DNA of 6,303 nucleotides, from contig JAEYOT010000598.1 of assembly GCA_023411445.1 (NCBI GenBank), positions 1 through 6,303 of the forward strand, read 5' to 3'. Position numbers and translations under genes: made by a program. The stretch is from Pseudomonadota bacterium (GTDB taxonomy: Bacteria > Myxococcota_A > Polyangia > Polyangiales > Polyangiaceae). The notes under the pieces were generated by a model. That model was not told the DNA's origin and did no database searches. It saw nothing but the letters and a program-made list of their open reading frames with translations. Positions 5,469 through 6,303 of the stretch are shown in pieces (positions within the stretch are counted from its first letter, which is position 1; each line of letters opens with the position of its first letter).

Positions 5469-6303
5469 GTGCCGATCACGCTGACCGGAGAAGTCGAGCG
5501 CATCACGTATGAAAGCCAGGCAACCGGCTTTCGTGTGCTGCGCGTGGGCTCCCTGGAGGGCGCCGCGGCCGCGCGTGGCACGGTGACGGTGGTGGGCATG
5601 CTGCCGCCCGTCGGCAGCGGCACGCGCGTGCGCATCACGGGGGACTTTCGGCAAGATCCCAAGCACGGCGAGCAATTTCGCGCAGAAACGCTGGTCACGC
5701 TCGCACCCGAGACGCTGGTGGGGCTGGAGCGCTACCTCGGCTCCGGGCTGATTCCGGGCATCGGCCCGGCGTTCGCGAAGCGTATCGTCGCCGCCTTCGG
5801 CATGGATAGCCTGACGATGCTGGATCACGAGCCGGAGCGGCTGCGGCTGATCCCGGGCATCGGCGAGCGGCGGATCGAAGAGGTGAAGCGGGCGTGGGCG
5901 TCGCAGCGCGCGATCAGCAATGTCATGATGCTGCTGCAGACGCACGGCGCCTCGCCCGCGCTGGCCGCTCGCATCTACAAGCACTACGGCGACAGCGCTG
6001 CGCGCGTCGTGCAAGAGTCACCGTACCGTCTGGCGATGGAGGTGCGCGGCATTGGCTTCAAGACCGCCGATCGCATCGCCAAGTCCTTGGGTATCGCCGG
6101 TGACCACCCGGAGCGCGTCCAAGCTGGTGTGCTGCACGAGCTGAACGGGCTGGCGGAGCAGGGGCACGTGCTGTTCCCGCGCGACGCTCTGAGCGAGCGC
6201 GCTGCCGCCATGCTGGAGATAGACGCCTGCCACGTGGGGCCAGCGATCGACAAGCTGTGGGCGAGCGGCTTGGTGGTGGTGGAGGACGCCGGCGTGTACC
6301 TAT
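5469..6303 (+). CDS. recD2: RecD2-like (RecD/TraA family) DNA helicase, N-terminal part
   Basis: The first 278 codons are present; the frame is open at the window end, so the gene is 3' truncated here, not broken. RecD2 proteins are ATP-dependent 5'-3' SF1 helicases acting in DNA repair and replication-fork processing outside RecBCD. Residues ~3-80 form the OB-like N-terminal domain (LTGEVERITYESQATGFRVLRV, VTVVGMLPPVGSGTRVRITGDF). The hallmark YLGSGLIPGIGPAFAKRIV follows (89-107), then a second helix-hairpin-helix IPGIGERRIEEV (128-139), VMMLLQTHGASPALAARIYKHYG (152-174), and SPYRLAMEVRGIGFKTADRIAKSLGI (184-209). The Walker A and helicase motifs lie beyond the window. The GTG at 5469 is the first possible start, because an in-frame TAA sits at 5457-5459; no clear ribosome site precedes it. 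It is divergent from the M1 peptidase gene. Confidence 0.93.
   Translation, partial: MPITLTGEVERITYESQATGFRVLRVGSLEGAAAARGTVTVVGMLPPVGSGTRVRITGDFRQDPKHGEQFRAETLVTLAPETLVGLERYLGSGLIPGIGPAFAKRIVAAFGMDSLTMLDHEPERLRLIPGIGERRIEEVKRAWASQRAISNVMMLLQTHGASPALAARIYKHYGDSAARVVQESPYRLAMEVRGIGFKTADRIAKSLGIAGDHPERVQAGVLHELNGLAEQGHVLFPRDALSERAAAMLEIDACHVGPAIDKLWASGLVVVEDAGVYL

Noticed and set aside
5439..6014. Minus-strand frame of 191 codons opposite recD2
   Set aside because: It is antisense to clear RecD2 N-terminal motifs and has no family resemblance of its own.

Overview
The window looks like chromosomal DNA of a GC-rich, myxobacterium-like bacterium (Myxococcota or a related former deltaproteobacterial lineage). 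This rests on the strong G/C bias at third codon positions, a lipoprotein with a Pro/Glu-rich linker, an M1 peptidase with a HEAT-repeat C-terminus and a basic Lys/Ala/Pro tail, and a RecD2-type helicase. The taxonomic call is an inference from gene style; no rRNA or marker gene is present. There is no mobile element, tRNA, rRNA or CRISPR array.

Layout: (1) Bases 1-1071, plus strand, hold the C-terminal part of a radical SAM enzyme of the cobalamin-binding type; its N-terminus lies upstream of the window. (2) Bases 1090-1830, same strand and 18 bp downstream, encode an uncharacterised lipoprotein with a signal peptide, lipobox Cys, Pro/Glu/Ala linker and a probably beta-rich domain. (3) Bases 1832-5367, minus strand, form a two-gene operon. 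The M1 metallopeptidase gene comes first (917 aa), and its stop codon overlaps the start of an enoyl-CoA hydratase family gene (261 aa) as ATGA. The hydratase ends one base from the end of the lipoprotein gene, so the two transcription units converge with no spacer. (4) Bases 5368-5468 are a divergent intergenic region with the only clear AT-rich patch, where -10-like hexamers for both strands overlap. (5) From 5469 to the window end, plus strand, lies the N-terminal part (278 codons) of a RecD2-like DNA helicase. It begins at GTG and runs off the window before its helicase motifs.

The genes do not form one obvious pathway: cofactor-dependent radical chemistry, an envelope lipoprotein, peptide and acyl-CoA catabolism, and DNA repair sit side by side. 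The only firm functional link is the translationally coupled M1 peptidase-hydratase pair. I see no convincing new multi-gene system. The most unusual item is the architecture of the M1 protein: peptidase, HEAT solenoid, short coiled coil and histone H1-like basic tail. Next are the small promoter region with a possibly leaderless M1 transcript and a short leader ORF in front of recD2.
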